64,000 nucleotides of DNA, taken from the NCBI RefSeq assembly GCF_010015445.1, contig NC_053115.1:7895576-7959575 (forward strand), given 5' to 3'. The notes under the pieces were generated by a model. It did not search any database, had not been told where the DNA came from, and was given only the letters and a program-made list of their open reading frames with translations. Positions 26,070 through 38,651 of this stretch are shown here, one piece after another. Made by a program: the position numbers and the translations under genes. Origin of the DNA: Perca fluviatilis. Its lineage: Eukaryota; Chordata; Actinopteri; Perciformes; Percidae. Within the stretch, counting starts at the first letter, position 1, and every line of letters starts with the position of its first letter.

Positions 26070-26404
26070 GGTCTGTTTGAAATCGTTCCCTATCATGGAA
26101 ATAGTGCACTATATATGTATGTATATATGTGTGTTCGCCTCTTTGTAGTGGTGTTCAAATTATCAGCGGTTAATTCCATTCACTATATAGTCCACTATAA
26201 AATACCCACAATGCACAGCTAATTTGAGTACACATACAATGTACATTTTACTCCTGTATACCACAATGCAAAGTGGTCGTGTTTTCCCGGAGGAGAAAAA
26301 GAAGCAGAAGTAATCGTTAGGTCATTCCATATATATTTCACTATTTAATAAACATTATAGGAAATAGTGAGGGAGTGAATGAGGGAACGGTTTCGAACAC
26401 AGCT
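26070..26404. mobile_element. fish MITE with imperfect terminal inverted repeats
   Basis: Left end GTCTGTTTGAAATCGTTCCC and right end, inverted, GCTGTGTTCGAAACCGTTCC match over most of their length. Both continue into CACTAT-rich subterminal sequence (TAGTGCACTATATA, TATAGTCCACTATAA). This GTTCGAAACCGTTCCCT terminus is common in fish genomes. The TSD is not clear. Confidence 0.7.
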
Positions 26405-29400
26405 TAAAAGTACATTCACATACCATGTATTGTACTGCTTTGTGGTCTCGCCATTATTGGAAGATCTCATTTTGCTGATTTGCAGCATTTCTTTGAAAAC
26501 CTCTCACAAAGAATGCTGAAAGCGGCACTGATTGCTGGGTCAATGTGTAGTTAAAAACCCAGGTGAAGACTGCTGAATTATTCTCTTCTAGTGCGCTCAC
26601 ATCAAAGGCAGATTTTTATCTGCCTTTTACCTTCCAGTCGCCTTTGGCCATGCGTTTAAGCCACGCCGCAGACAGTTGAAGGTTCTGTCAGCTGCTTGAG
26701 AACTCCATAATATCCGCTGCTGTAGCTGCATCACTCAGCCCAGCCGCAGCCACTGCCAGCAGGCTGTACACTTGCACGGCATCCTATTGCAGCCCCCTGC
26801 CTGCTCCCTACGGCCTGGACGCCTGTTAGTACACTGGCAGGGAACAAGCGCTTTAGCCCACCTAAGAACAGGTGATCCTTCACAGATGGAAGAGGCTGCA
26901 CCCAAGGGAGTTCACGCTCTATCGTTTGCATCTTTGGCTCATAAATCTTTTATAAAGGATGTCAGTTTTGCTTACACAGAGGGGAGGCAAATGCCCCTCA
27001 GGACCAGGATGAAATACAAGTACAAAAGGCTTCGGCAAGCTTTACTTGGTTTGTGTGTCTGCATCGCTTGTGTGCGAGAGAGCAACTTTATTTGTGTTAC
27101 TCTTTGTGCAACTATTCTTCGATTCTAATTTGGTGCGTGTTCCCTCTTAAATGTGCTTATCATGTGTTACAGCATATTTACCATAGTAATGGCAGTGACC
27201 ATTCAGATGCAAATGAGTAAAGGCTGTGTGGAATGTATCCAAATCCCCCCTCGCATTACACTGGATTCCTGAATCACTTAGTTTCAATATGTTTTCGTAT
27301 TATACTTTGCTGGCGTACTATTCTAGTGCACAAAGGCAGCAGTGTGTGCGCATTATTCATTCTCTTCTCGGTGACACATATAGATCTGCATGCATTTAGC
27401 TGAGGACAAACGGAATGATAAAACACATTCCATTTGAGATGCTTAGCAATGTGCAAACACAGTATCCAGCCTCTGTCTTTCTTTTCTTCACTTCTTCACT
27501 TCTTTGTCCCCCACCTGTCTTTCTTTAAAGGAAATGGTGGTCTTTTCTATCATGGCTCTAACTGCATATGACATCAACGCTGTTTGTTTTGATCTAGCTG
27601 TCTCTGGCAAATGGCTTTTTCTGAGGCACGGCAGTATAAATTTACACATTTAGTACGAAAACAGGACTATCAGGGAGTCGCACAGATACCCATGCAACCA
27701 GCCTGTACTGTCCACAGCTTTTTTTTTATTGTCTCAACACAACTTTTCTGACAAGCAGTTGGCCTTTGTCATTCATTGTTATACATATCAGGAATATTTT
27801 ACCTTGGTCAGCCCATCAGAAGAGTAGATGTGAATGAAACTTTGGCATGTAGAGAATAAAACAGAGCAATGTAGACAGCTGTATCCTTGTTACAATGAAA
27901 TCCCACGTCATACAGATAAGAGAGTTGGACTCCGGATCTTCCTGTAAATGTCAATGTGCATTTATGCACGAAGAGAGCCGTCGGGTTTCCTTGATAATTT
28001 CCGCCACCCTGAAGTCATTGTTGCCCTGTAATTGTATTTGTGCAACTCACCTGTTTGCTGGGGGAATGATACTGGCTCTGTAAATCGAATTATGTCGTTT
28101 ATCCCGCCACTAATGAGTGATTTAATGATATAAGTGTGCTGGGCTAATGCCAACCCGCGGCCATAAGAAAACAACGTCCCACTCGGGCGTACTTGCCAGC
28201 CAAATGAACGCCATTATTGCTTGTGTGCTGCATGAGTGGAGATGATGAACAGGAATTAATCACACTGTCTTTTCCTCCAGACTTTTGTGTTTGTTTCTTC
28301 AGTTTCACCCTCTTTCTCTGCCTGTCACACACACCCTCCTTGTCTTGACATTCACTGTGCTCAGCATCTCTCTGGCTGGATCTCCATCTCAGCATTAGTT
28401 GTCACCATTAGTCTGTCTTTCCTTCATAATTTCTTCCGTTCTTGTTCTTTGTCTTCACTTATCTGTCCATCCATCAGGATTATCTACTATTTCCATGGAA
28501 TAATGTTGTGCCTTATAGTCAAGGCATGGGGCGGAGAGGTGAAAACACTTCAGCTGTATTACAGATGGACGTTACTTTGCCAGGATATTACAAGCACTAG
28601 GCTGCCCATGGCGTACAAATGAACTGCCACCAGATGAAGAGAAATGCAATGTTTTATTATCATATTTCCCTCAAGCACTTTACTCTCATCATACTCCTGT
28701 AAACCTATATTGTATTTCCACTGTATACCATGGAATGATTAGCAAACATGCACGTTTCAGATCAACATTCATGCCTGGGTGAAGCTGCTAGGGTGCAACA
28801 GTTGAGCAACTTGATCAAGCACAGGGGACTAAAAAGTATTTTTTCACCATCTAGCCTTAAAGCAACAAATAGGGGCTTAGTAATACATCTTTTTCTCTGT
28901 TGGGTTGAAAGGAGAGTGAGAGTAAATTACTATTGATTGGCGAGCCACAGGGTTGGGGTTCGCGGCCTGCTAACTGCTAGTCTGGCTGAGTGGCTATTAT
29001 TAGCATTGCTCGGCATGTCTCGCACGACCCAGGTAAGTGGCTGTCCCTGACAAATGCTGTTTGCCAGCCCAGTCCATTATCTTTGGGGAGCAGGATGACC
29101 GCTGGGCCTCACTGCTAATATGCAAGGAGATGCTTATCAGTTCAAATTAAGAGGAAGCCCTCCCAGACACCAAGGGATGTAATTGTTTTTGACAAGCCAC
29201 AGCCCCGCAGCCATGAACCCTCTGGAGAGAAAATGGATGCAACATTGGTAAGGGAGGGTAAGGGCTGGGTAAGAGTGAGGTGCCCAGTGAGATGGCCTCC
29301 TCCTTACATTCCAGTGGGCTGGTATTAGAGTTAATCTGTTTTGTCTGAGGGTCTATCAAAAGGATGCAGATGAATTTGTTTTCCCCCCCGAGTGTGTGAT

Positions 29401-29901
29401 CTAATATGGCGTCAGATCAGTTACATTGTCATGAAATGACATTTGAATTAGCTGACATTTAAGATTTCAGAAAGTCTTCTCAAGACTTTGTGCTTACACC
29501 GTTGGTTTGCGAGAAGAATTATGTAAAAAAAAAAGAAAAAAAAAAGAGTGATCATATATTTGAATCCAAAGTGCTTTAGAATGTGTTTTTCTTTGCCGAG
29601 TCAGGAGGCACAAAAAATCAGCCATTTTTAAAGAGACACTCTCTACAACAATCATTTAGGAGATGTCTGACTTACCACTTCATGAGGAACAAAATAGAAA
29701 ACTTACAGATAATTTCCCTGATATGTTTATGCATTAGACAGATGCAGTGGAGCAAATACATTATCAGGATTGTTCCTGTGAATACATCTCCATCTGAGAG
29801 ATAATATTACACCACACAACAGGTGACCTTTATGAATATCCACTTCATCTTTAAGAGGTTAGACATTTTTAAAATGTTATTTATGAAGCATTTAAACTTT
29901 A
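26405..29901. other. non-coding DNA, no gene seen
   Basis: About 3.5 kb of mostly unique sequence without recognisable exons. It holds one strong short hairpin (26604-26627) and an A-rich patch near 29525-29548. Confidence 0.5.
26604..26627. other. perfect 10-bp hairpin with TTTT loop
   Basis: AAAGGCAGAT, loop TTTT, ATCTGCCTTT. The stem is perfect. It could form a small cruciform or RNA hairpin, but nothing nearby shows that it is transcribed. Confidence 0.6.
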
Positions 29902-30425
29902 TTAAAGTGCTCATATTATGCTCATTTTCAGGTTCATAATTGTATTTAGAGGTTGTACCAGAATAAGTTTACATGGTTTAATTTTCAAAAAACACCATAT
30001 TTTTGTTATTCTGCACATTACTGCACCTCCTCTTTTCACCCGGTGTGTTGAGCTCTCTGTTTTAGCTACAGAGTGAGGCATCACACTTCTATTCCATCTT
30101 TGTTGATAGACGCACATGCGCAGTAGCTAGGTAAGGACTACTAGCCAGTCAGAAGCAGAGTATGAGGGCGCGCCACGCTAGCAGCTAGGCGAGCATTATG
30201 CCGTGTGTTACAAAGTGACGCACGTTTGTCTCTGAAGTAAAGGCTGGACTACAATAGAGCTGTTTGGAGCAGTTTGTGAACAGTGTTTTCTGTTGGAGAT
30301 GGTAAGTCCCTCTGGGGTGGACTTTGGGCTTTTTCACTTTGTAAACCTATAACATGCACAAAAAAGATATACAACACAATAAAGGAAAGGGAAAAAGCCA
30401 AAAAAGCATAATATGAGCACTTTAA
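29902..30425. mobile_element. TTAA-targeting MITE
   Basis: Termini are AGTGCTCATATTATGC at 29906 and its inverted copy ending at 30421. TTAA lies on both sides (29902-29905 and 30422-30425). The element is 516 bp and non-coding. Its middle (about 30110-30240) is more GC-rich. Confidence 0.88.
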
Positions 30426-31577
30426 ATATGAAAATACATAGTCCACATGTTATTTTAAGATAATTTTTGGACTCTGGCCTGTTTTTAGCCATAGTGCTGC
30501 TAGTCTACCAAGTTTTTTTCTGTCCATCTGTTTTGTGACTGCTGGAGTTATTCACCCCCAGAAGTGTCTCGTAACTCCAGTTCACTCTATATAATTTGAT
30601 GGCTCATGTTTTGCTGCATTGGTAGACAGGTAGAAACTAAAGAAAAGTGAAAATTGTCTCCACACCTCTGTGCCCCCAAAATTAACGGAGACATATGTCA
30701 TCTGTCAAATGGCCAAGGAATAGTGTCACCTCATGTCATGTTAGAAGATAGAGAGCACAAAAAGACAAGAAAAAATGCAGTCTGAGAAATTATTTCCATG
30801 GTTGCATGGTCTGCTTCCAGAGGCTTGACAGGGTCTTTGTATATCCTATGGCCTTACTGTATGTGATACATTTGGCAGCCACAGACACACTCATACATAT
30901 TCTGCATCCCACTTGCCTCTATCTGCAAAATCAAAACGCTGAAACAGATCTGTTCGATGGGCATGAATACCTCTGACAGCCCATCCCTTAGGGAGATACA
31001 GTAGGTTTACTAATTGTTGGTTTTTACTGGCTATAATTGTACACTCCATTTGCCAGTATTTATAGCACAGAAAGACAGAGAGATAGCTACAGCTGATCTC
31101 ACAGAGATGGGACATAAAGGGTATGTGTCTCGGAAGATTGCGCATAAGTACTGTTTTAGGTGTTGCCTTAGAATATGCAATAGAGATGAACAGCAGGGGT
31201 TCACTTTGGAAGAGAGAAAGAAATGATAGACAGATGGGATGATGTAGCAGTCCTTATGACATTTCCAGCATGCACACTGCTGTAGTCATTTTTGGAAGTT
31301 CATTCACTCAAATACTGTACTTAAGGTACAAATTTGAAGTACTTGTACTTAAGTATTTCCATTTTTATACAACTTTATATTTTTATTCTACTTCATTTCA
31401 GCAATTTTAAAAGTTTACTTCATTTATTTGACAAGCTAGTAAATTTTCAGATTACAATTTTTCATACCCTTCCTGTCCAGTAAAAAACATTTATCTCCAA
31501 ATTTGGTAATTTTGAATGTTTGTGATAAACTGAAGGATGAAGTGTTCTTTTATTGGTTAAGAAGATTCTCCTAATTC

Positions 31578-32100
31578 TTAAAGGTCCCATGGCATGAAAA
31601 TTTCACTTTAAGAGGTTTTTTAACATTAATATGCGTTCCCCCAGCCTGCCTATGGTCCCCCAGTGGCTAGAAAAGGTGATAGGTGTAAACCGAGCCCTGG
31701 GTATCCTGCTCTGCCTTTGAGAAAATGAAAGCTCAGATGGGCCGATCTGGAATCTTCCCTTTATGACATCATAAGGGGAAAGGTTACCTCCTCTTTCTCT
31801 GCTTTGCCCGCCCATGAGAAAGAGAGAGACATCATGGCTTGCAAACAAGCAAAGCATGGCAGTTGGTCAAGGCCACACACCCACCCTCCACCTTGCCCCC
31901 CCCCTCTCCTCCTCAAAAGCATTTAAAGCTGCAGACACAGAAATAGCACATCCTAAGGAAAGTTCATTGTGAGACTGGCTCTAGTGGCTGTAATTCTGCA
32001 CCAAGCCTGAATTTCGGGAAAGAGACTTCAGATACAGTATTAAGGACCACTAAGGCCTATATAAAAGCATCCAAAAAGCAGCATGTCATAGGACCTTTAA
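31578..32100. mobile_element. TTAA-targeting MITE nested in the old hAT
   Basis: Termini are AGGTCCCATGGCATG at 31582 and the inverted AGGTCCTATGACATG ending at 32096. TTAA lies on both sides (31578-31581 and 32097-32100). It is 515 bp and non-coding, and I recognise it as a common teleost repeat. Confidence 0.9.
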
Positions 32101-32449
32101 GCTAAATAAAGTATTTAAAACCCTCTTGCATCAGCCGGAAAATGCATTGTCACAAAGCTGAAAAAACAGGGCTGTTTTTCTGACACCATGAAAAGTTAAC
32201 TTTTTAGAGATATGTAGTTTTTACAGGACAGTGACGCTACAAAGATATGATGATCTTATACAATATGGTGCATTGCTGTAGATTATACCCATCAGTATAT
32301 AATGGAGTTCACATTAGCACAACCTTAAACATCTACAGCAGTAACATGCAACATACACATTAATGCAGCAGTAATAGTGGTCCAATATAATAGTAAAACA
32401 CTGACAGGGAACATTTTACTGTACAATGAATACTTTTTCTTCTTATACT

Positions 32450-32581
32450 TTAAACTTTTTGATATTAATGAACGTCCGTTACATTCAAGCCATGGCTGGT
32501 GCGCAGTCACTGAAGGCTTGTATCATGTCATTACTTAGAATTCCTCATGTGGGCATCAGAAACTACGCGCTATAGCTTTAA
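32450..32581. mobile_element. internally deleted copy of the TTAA element at 51037
   Basis: Contains AACTTTTTGATATTAATGAA with ACGTCCGTTACATTCAAGCC, then jumps to TCATTACTTAGAATTCCTCA and CTACGCGCTATAGC before TTAA. Both parts match the two ends of the 51037-51433 element in the same orientation. The central part (about 270 bases) and the first bases of the left end are missing. Confidence 0.82.
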
Positions 32582-32715
32582 TTACATTGTGCTGATAAAA
32601 ACATACTTTTACTAAAATAAGATTTTGAATGCTGGACTTGTAGTGGAATATGTACAGTGTGGTATTAGTATTTTAAGTAAAGGAACTGAATATTTCTTCC
32701 ACCACTGGCCATAGT

Positions 32716-35689
32716 CATTGTGCTATGGATCATAGGTACAAAACCTCTGGATGTAGTTTTCAGCTAAAAGTCATATGGGCTATTGTTGGATTTTAATGTT
32801 GATGTGTACAGTATTACATTTTACAGTCAGTGCTCATTAGAATTCACTTTTCTTACTCCGATGCCAGAAAAAAACAGACCCAATTTTTTTGGCTATTCCT
32901 TGGAAATATTTGTTGAAGCTGCGTTTGCATTTGAGCCATATGGTCAGGCCCTGCTGCAAGCTGTTCAGCTGAACATGAATACAAAAGTTAGGTACCTCGA
33001 GACATCATTATGGCTGAGGAGTGGTGTTTTTTTAAGTTTGGACAGCTTTGAATAGAACATACTTTGATGATATGTTGAGTTTTCTGCAGTGGTCATCCCA
33101 CAAATCAACTACTGGTATCAGTATGTGTAGCACAGCAAGCATGAGAAAATGGGCTTAACTGAGCGTAAGGATTCTTGTTTCTTATTGTTTTATCTTAAAC
33201 TTTGGGTATCATTTGTCAAACATTTTAGCTGTTTTGTAAATAAGCAGAAAATGATGACAGTTGATGGGGTTCTAAATCCTATGTGTCATAACAAAACGCT
33301 CACAAATGCAACCTAACATTTATGGCATACACGCACACAAGCATGCACACACACACACACACCAAACAGTATCCCTAACAGTCAGTCTCGACACTGAGAT
33401 CTGAAACCAATTTAATATCTGTCATGTCCCCATTAAAATCAGAGCGTTAATTACACCTTATAAAAAGCCTGTCATGTTTCATAATCCCACAAGCAGCAAC
33501 AATTCAAACTCAATCAGCCACTCAGATCTAGCATTGAGTTAGCACACTGTCAGTCTTTAATTGAATGGTTGTCCAGGCCAGGCACAAGGCTGCCAATTTA
33601 AACATGTTTATTATTCCCCATCTAGACCTTATATCTGACCTTGGCGCTTCAGAGGCTCATTCTTTCTCCTAGCAGCTTGGTCTGAAAGGAGGTTGTGAGC
33701 TGCCAGTGTGCCAGAGGACAAGTGCTGTGTTACGTCCGGTTGAGATGCAGATCACGTTAGCCTGCCGTGTGCTGGCTGGCTGCTGAGAAGTGACTAGTGC
33801 TCACATGTCTGACCTGGCTGTTTTACCATCAGTTCATCTGTTTGTTCTGCTCTGCTCTCATCACCCACGTACTGTACAGTCATTCTTCTCTGTGTGTCTT
33901 TGTCATTAATTTCTACTCTTGTGTAGGATAGAGGCTACCAACTACTGGGAATTTTTTTATAGTTCAAAAAAGTGAACCATCCTCCAAATCATACATGTTC
34001 TTTAATAGCTCCTTTAAATCTTAGAAGGTAGGAGAACACTGATTCCTGAATCCAGTAGACTATGTAGGCTAACACAAGAGTCTATAGCTAGTGGCTCTGT
34101 GAGGTTGTAAAAAGTGGTGCTTTAATGATAAGCCTGTTCATCGTTTTAGTTCTGCATGGTAGACAGCTGACATTTGCTAATCAGTGCTATACAAAAAGCT
34201 CAGCTGTCATTAGTTTAGCAGATATTTGGTTATAATAGCAATGTACTGGAGAGATTGACATTTTGACCTGATGGCGATGCTAGATGCTAGAAACAAATGT
34301 TTCAGGTATTTCAGTCTGGACTACAGTGGTGGGCCGAACGACCGACTGACCGACTGACCGACTGACCGACTGACCGACTGACCGACTGACATTGAGTCCT
34401 AGAGCCGCTAAAAAACAACAACAAATAAATAACTAAAAGCAGAACTAACAAAGTGTGTGTGGGGGGGAACAGAGAGACGTTACTGTAGTGTAGTTTATGC
34501 ATGGTGTAGAATGTTAAAATTGTTATCAACATAATCTCTTGCCCCTGATCAGCGATTAGGATAGCATGAAAACTATTGGGAGGTTTTGTGTTGCAGCATT
34601 TGCTGACCTTAGTCAGACACGGTCATTCCCCCTCACTGCCTTTGCAGAGCAGACTCTGAGGCTGGAAGGGATGGACCGGGAAGGTCAGTAAATGTGAAGT
34701 GCACAGAGGCAGAAAAATTAAAAGCGAATCAGATGGACCACTAAGACCTATCACCTGGGTGTGACCTGCCTGTAGCTTCCCCGGCAGAGGCTGAATAGGT
34801 TATAGTTTAAGTGGCTGTCACAACGATGTCCGTGGCGGCTGCAGGAGGAGGTGGACGAGGAGGACACAAATTTCACACATAGTTACTGTGATTGACATTT
34901 TTTTCTTTCAGTGTTTGGTGAATTTGCATCATCACTGATAAAAATGGAGACCTTTTGACATTTGAAATGAGCAGATATACGATTATATTGTTAAAAGAAA
35001 TTCCATAGTATCAACAATCATCAATCAGTCAATCATGAAGTTTCTTTAAAGAAGTAAAACATTCCACCAGTTTGCTGAGATCCTTGTACTTGTATATTGT
35101 ATTTTTTTGTCATCTTTTTAGTTTTAGCTTAGAATGTTTCCTCATTTTCTTAATGTTGCTAAGTATGACATTTTATGAGATAAGAAATGGCTTGCAAATC
35201 ATTTCATTCTCACATGTGAATTTATTTAGCTAAATGTCAGACCAGATGACCCCAACGTTGTATGCATTGCACAGGTGTCAGCCAATATTGTGTAAATAAT
35301 AATTGCAATAAAAGCATTTGCAAAATAATCAGGTGATGAATGTAGAATGCAAAGAAATGTATTTTGGAAGGGTAAAAAGGCTGAGAAGTTGTCATATTAT
35401 GTAATGATGTTTTTGGGAAACAGTTTGTGTGACAGTCCTATGATTGGAGATGAGAAACCTATCAGTTTTATGCAGTTTAAAGAAAAACATAATTAAAGAT
35501 GTCTTAGGATGACCTCAGGTAAGAATGCATCCATTAGAATAAGATTATAAAGTCAATTTCAAATTGTTTGGGCTTTTACAGTCCACTGAGACAAACAGTA
35601 TACAAATGATAATATAATTTCACAAAGAGCCAAAAGCAAAATATTAAAAGTAGCAAAATTATATATATATAAAAAAAAAAAGAATAAGA
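32716..35689. other. non-coding DNA, no gene seen
   Basis: AT-rich unique sequence with one octamer tandem repeat and a short CA run near 33340. The open frame at 32783-33055 has no recognisable family. Confidence 0.5.
34339..34390. repeat. 8-bp tandem repeat (GACCGACT)n
   Basis: About six and a half copies of an eight-base unit built from two variants of GACY. On the minus strand it reads as SVGQ-type repeats, which is an artefact. Confidence 0.93.
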
Positions 35690-36150
35690 TTGAGAGATCC
35701 TTTAGCCTCCACTGGTGCATCTGATGTTATTGTGCATCCATCAATTATAAACAGAACACTGAATAGAAATGGTATTCACGCATGGGTAGCCAGGGAGAAC
35801 TTTTACTGAAGGAGAACTAATTTGGCCAAAAACTCTGCCTTAGAGCACCTGGACGAATTTGTGGTAATAGTAAAAAATGACACATTTGCCAAAAAAAATC
35901 CCACACTGCCCACGTACAGATTGTCTATATACCAACACTGAAGAAGACATGTAGTGCTTTGGATTAACTGAGTCAAAGTCCTGATCTAAATCCACCTGGG
36001 AAGCTCTGGCATGACTGGCCTGGTCATGCAAGAGAGCCCTCAAGACTTCAACAAGTTCAGTGAAGAGAAGTGGACAAAATCCTTGAAGGGAGATCTAAGA
36101 GACTGATCAGTAGCTAGGAGACATTTACTTAAAGTGATTGAAGATGAAAA
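35690..36150 (+). pseudogene. decayed, internally deleted Tc1-like transposase
   Basis: From about 35731 a + frame reads IINRTLNRNGIHAWVARREP and then LLKEN, the second helix-turn-helix and linker region of Tc1-like transposases (family form TLNRNGLHGRVARRKPLL). About 200 bases on, AGTCAAAGTCCTGATCTAAAT reads SQSPDLN, the block just before the catalytic Glu, but the following residues are PPGKLW, not PIEHLW, so the Glu is not preserved. The first two catalytic Asp regions are missing between these blocks, and frames break several times. Terminal repeats were not found. It is a different subfamily from the copy at 11457. Confidence 0.75.
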
Positions 36151-36309
36151 TGAGATGCCACACAGTGTTAGCAGGAGTATAGGCTGCATCAGAAACAGCT
36201 GTTTGTTTAGGTGAAATGCTGCGGTCGGCAGCTTTGGTTTTCACCAGACCTACTTGAATGTCAGTGAACGTATTAAAAGCATAGAACATTGGTTTTCCTC
36301 CAAGAGCTT

Positions 36310-37875
36310 TAATTAAGTAAAAAACCCAGGCTCTAACCTCATTAAAATGATTGTATTACCGAAATGTCTTCATTTTTTCCAAAACATTCCCATTTTAATA
36401 AGGAAAAAGTTTTTCAAATCTTTGGACCAGAGCATAACATCATTCATTTGGAATGGTAAACCACACAGGATCAAAAGGCAATCTCTTGAAAGACCCAAAG
36501 GGTTTGCTGGCTTAGCACTGCCCAACTTTATTCATTATTACTGGGCCTGTAATATTCAGAAAATGTTGTTTTGGACAGAGGAATACCAACCTGACAGGAG
36601 TGAGCCCTGGGTACACCTGGAGTGAACGCGCAGCCCGGTCCACTTAGGTTCTGTATTATTTGCTCCATTTCCTCCTGCTGCCCAAAGACAATTCTCCTCA
36701 ATTCCCATTGTTCTTAACTCAATCAGAATTTGGTCACAATTTACGAGACATTTTAACTTGTCAACAATGCCAATAAATTCCCCTATCATGAAAAATTATA
36801 ATTTCCCACCCTCTACCCTGGACTCAGCCTTTGGGATATGGCTGGCAAAAGGCATTACATCTATTTCCAATCTCTTTATTAAGGGCAGCTTTGGTTCATT
36901 TGCACAACTTTCCGAGAAGTTTGACCTGCCAAAATCTCACTTCCGTAGATATCTCCAAGTAAGACATTTTGTACAGAAAAACATTGCCTCCTTCCCATAT
37001 TTTCCAACAGATAATACAATAGACAATTTTTCTCTTTATCTCTACATCGGAAAGGCGTAATTTCAATTATTTATAATGATATCTGCAACATTTTTCCCCT
37101 TTCACTGCAAGGAATAAGAAAACTTTGGGAGAATGACTTTGGGGAAGTAGTGAGAGGATCAATGGGAAACAGCACTTGGCCTGGTACACACCTCCTCTCC
37201 TTGTGCCAGACATAGCCTAATCCAACTTAAAATCCTCATTAGAGTACACTGGACCAGGGCTAAACTGGCCGAGATTTTTCCTAGTGTTGACCCTGCGTGT
37301 CCCCGCTGTAAAAGACAGCCAGCTGACCACATACATATGTTCTGGTCTTGCCCTTATCTCAAGACATTTTGGACAGACATATTTCAGGCCTACTCCAGAA
37401 TGTTTGGCATAGACATCCCTCCAAACCCAATATGTGCCATATTTGTTGGCTATGCTGTCATAGCATTCACCTCTCTGCTTGTCTAGACGTCAGATATTAC
37501 TCCTGTGGAAGGACCAAACACCACCCACATTCAGTAGATGGATGAGAGACATTATGTTTTTCCTGAAACTGGAGAAAATTAGATACACACTGAAAGGTTC
37601 CATACAGAGTTTTGAGAGAACTTGGACCTCTTTCTTGACGTACTTTGCGAGCTTACAAATCTCCTTACAGGAAACAGACTAGATGGTGACACTCCCCCCC
37701 TCCCCTCCCTTCCTTTATTATACCTTATAATGTGTCTATTTCTTAGGACAGACTGTAGGGTTTGGACTGGATGAGGGTGGGAGGTTTGGTTATTGCCATA
37801 TTGCTACCACTTGTACTGCACTTTTGTACGGCCAAGATTTGAACGGCTTGTTGTTCAGAATTGTCGTTTCATTGG
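36310..37875 (+). mobile_element. LINE fragment, L1/Tx1-type, 3' end
   Basis: Covers the last third of a LINE second open reading frame plus about 190 bases of 3' flank. The 5' end is cut off, as expected for a 5'-truncated retrotransposon insertion. I could not identify the target duplication or a poly-A tail. Confidence 0.85.
36335..37682 (+). pseudogene. L1-type ORF2 C-terminal region, frame-shifted
   Basis: ORF2 of L1-type LINEs is an endonuclease/reverse transcriptase that copies the element into new sites. Only the part after the catalytic core is present. From 36347 it reads MIVLPKCLHFFQNIPI, then SITSFIWNGKP, RIKRQSLERPKGFAGLALPN and HYYWACNIQKM, all typical L1 thumb/post-RT signatures. 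A TGA at 36623-36625 interrupts the frame. It continues in the same frame with SVLFAPFPP..., IRIWSQF and FGSFAQLSEKFDLP, stopping at 37058. Two further frame changes follow. Next come ILIRVHWTRAKLAEIFP and CPRCKRQPADHIHMFWSC, the C-terminal zinc-knuckle-like Cys/His cluster. The last block ends SLQETD at 37682. Multiple lesions show it is dead. Confidence 0.88.
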
Positions 37876-38645
37876 CAAAAATCTGTAAAATGTGTTAAAC
37901 ACAAAAACACAGGCTCTCTCACGTTAGCACATATGAATAGAGAAACAGATGGGTCCAATCTAGACCGAACTTTACCCAAAGACCTGGTGAGACCTCAGTT
38001 GACCCTTCACCTCGGAGGCTTGTTGAGTACTAAACATTTTGATCGGCATCATGAAAGACGGTCGAGATGCTTCAACCGTTACGAAGAGCACCATGACCAC
38101 ACAAAGACTAAACTACCCGGCTGTATTACATACTCACAAGGACCGGACAGGATCAAAATATCAAAGGAAGCATCAATCATGACACCATGATACAATGACA
38201 TATGTGATATAAAGCATTTTTATGTGCATTTGAAGCGGTTTTGATGCATAGAACAGATTCATTTGGGCTAATAAATGCTGCCCCACAACAGATGTGGGTC
38301 CTGCGGTGAGGCCCGAGATTTATCTTTTATTGTTTGGTTTTGTTAATGATCCCATAATGTTACAATTTAAGAAGCAATCTAAAACCATTTCAATCCTCCC
38401 CGATTCTCCAATTATGGTACATACAGTACAGTAAATCAGCAATAGAAGAGCAGAGACACAATCTTCCACAAAGAGTTCAACATTTATTACAATAGAAATG
38501 CATACGTACATGCATACAATATGGTTATTGATTCATTTAAAATGAATGACAATTTAAATACAATTTAATATAATTATCAAAATACACATGTGCTGCAATC
38601 AAACACACAAAGGCTTGTCGGCAACTCAACAAAAAGACTAAAGCA
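37876..38645. other. non-coding DNA, no gene seen
   Basis: Includes a 109-codon open frame (37861-38190) without recognisable motifs. No repeat termini seen. Confidence 0.45.
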
Positions 38646-38651
38646 AAATAT

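Larger units (their letters stand above)
31279..32715. mobile_element. old hAT element hosting two TTAA-type insertions
   Basis: The right end TCTTCCACCACTG (to 32707) is the inverse of the widespread fish hAT terminus CAGTGGTGGAAGA. The decayed left end starts at 31287. Flanking octamers GCTGTAGT (31279-31286) and GCCATAGT (32708-32715) agree at six of eight bases. Both ends carry ACTTAAGTA words like the copy at 22911. No transposase frame survives. Confidence 0.78.

Noticed and set aside
34339..34390. CRISPR-like short repeats
   Set aside because: The units are directly adjacent octamers with no spacers, and the genome is vertebrate. It is a simple tandem repeat.
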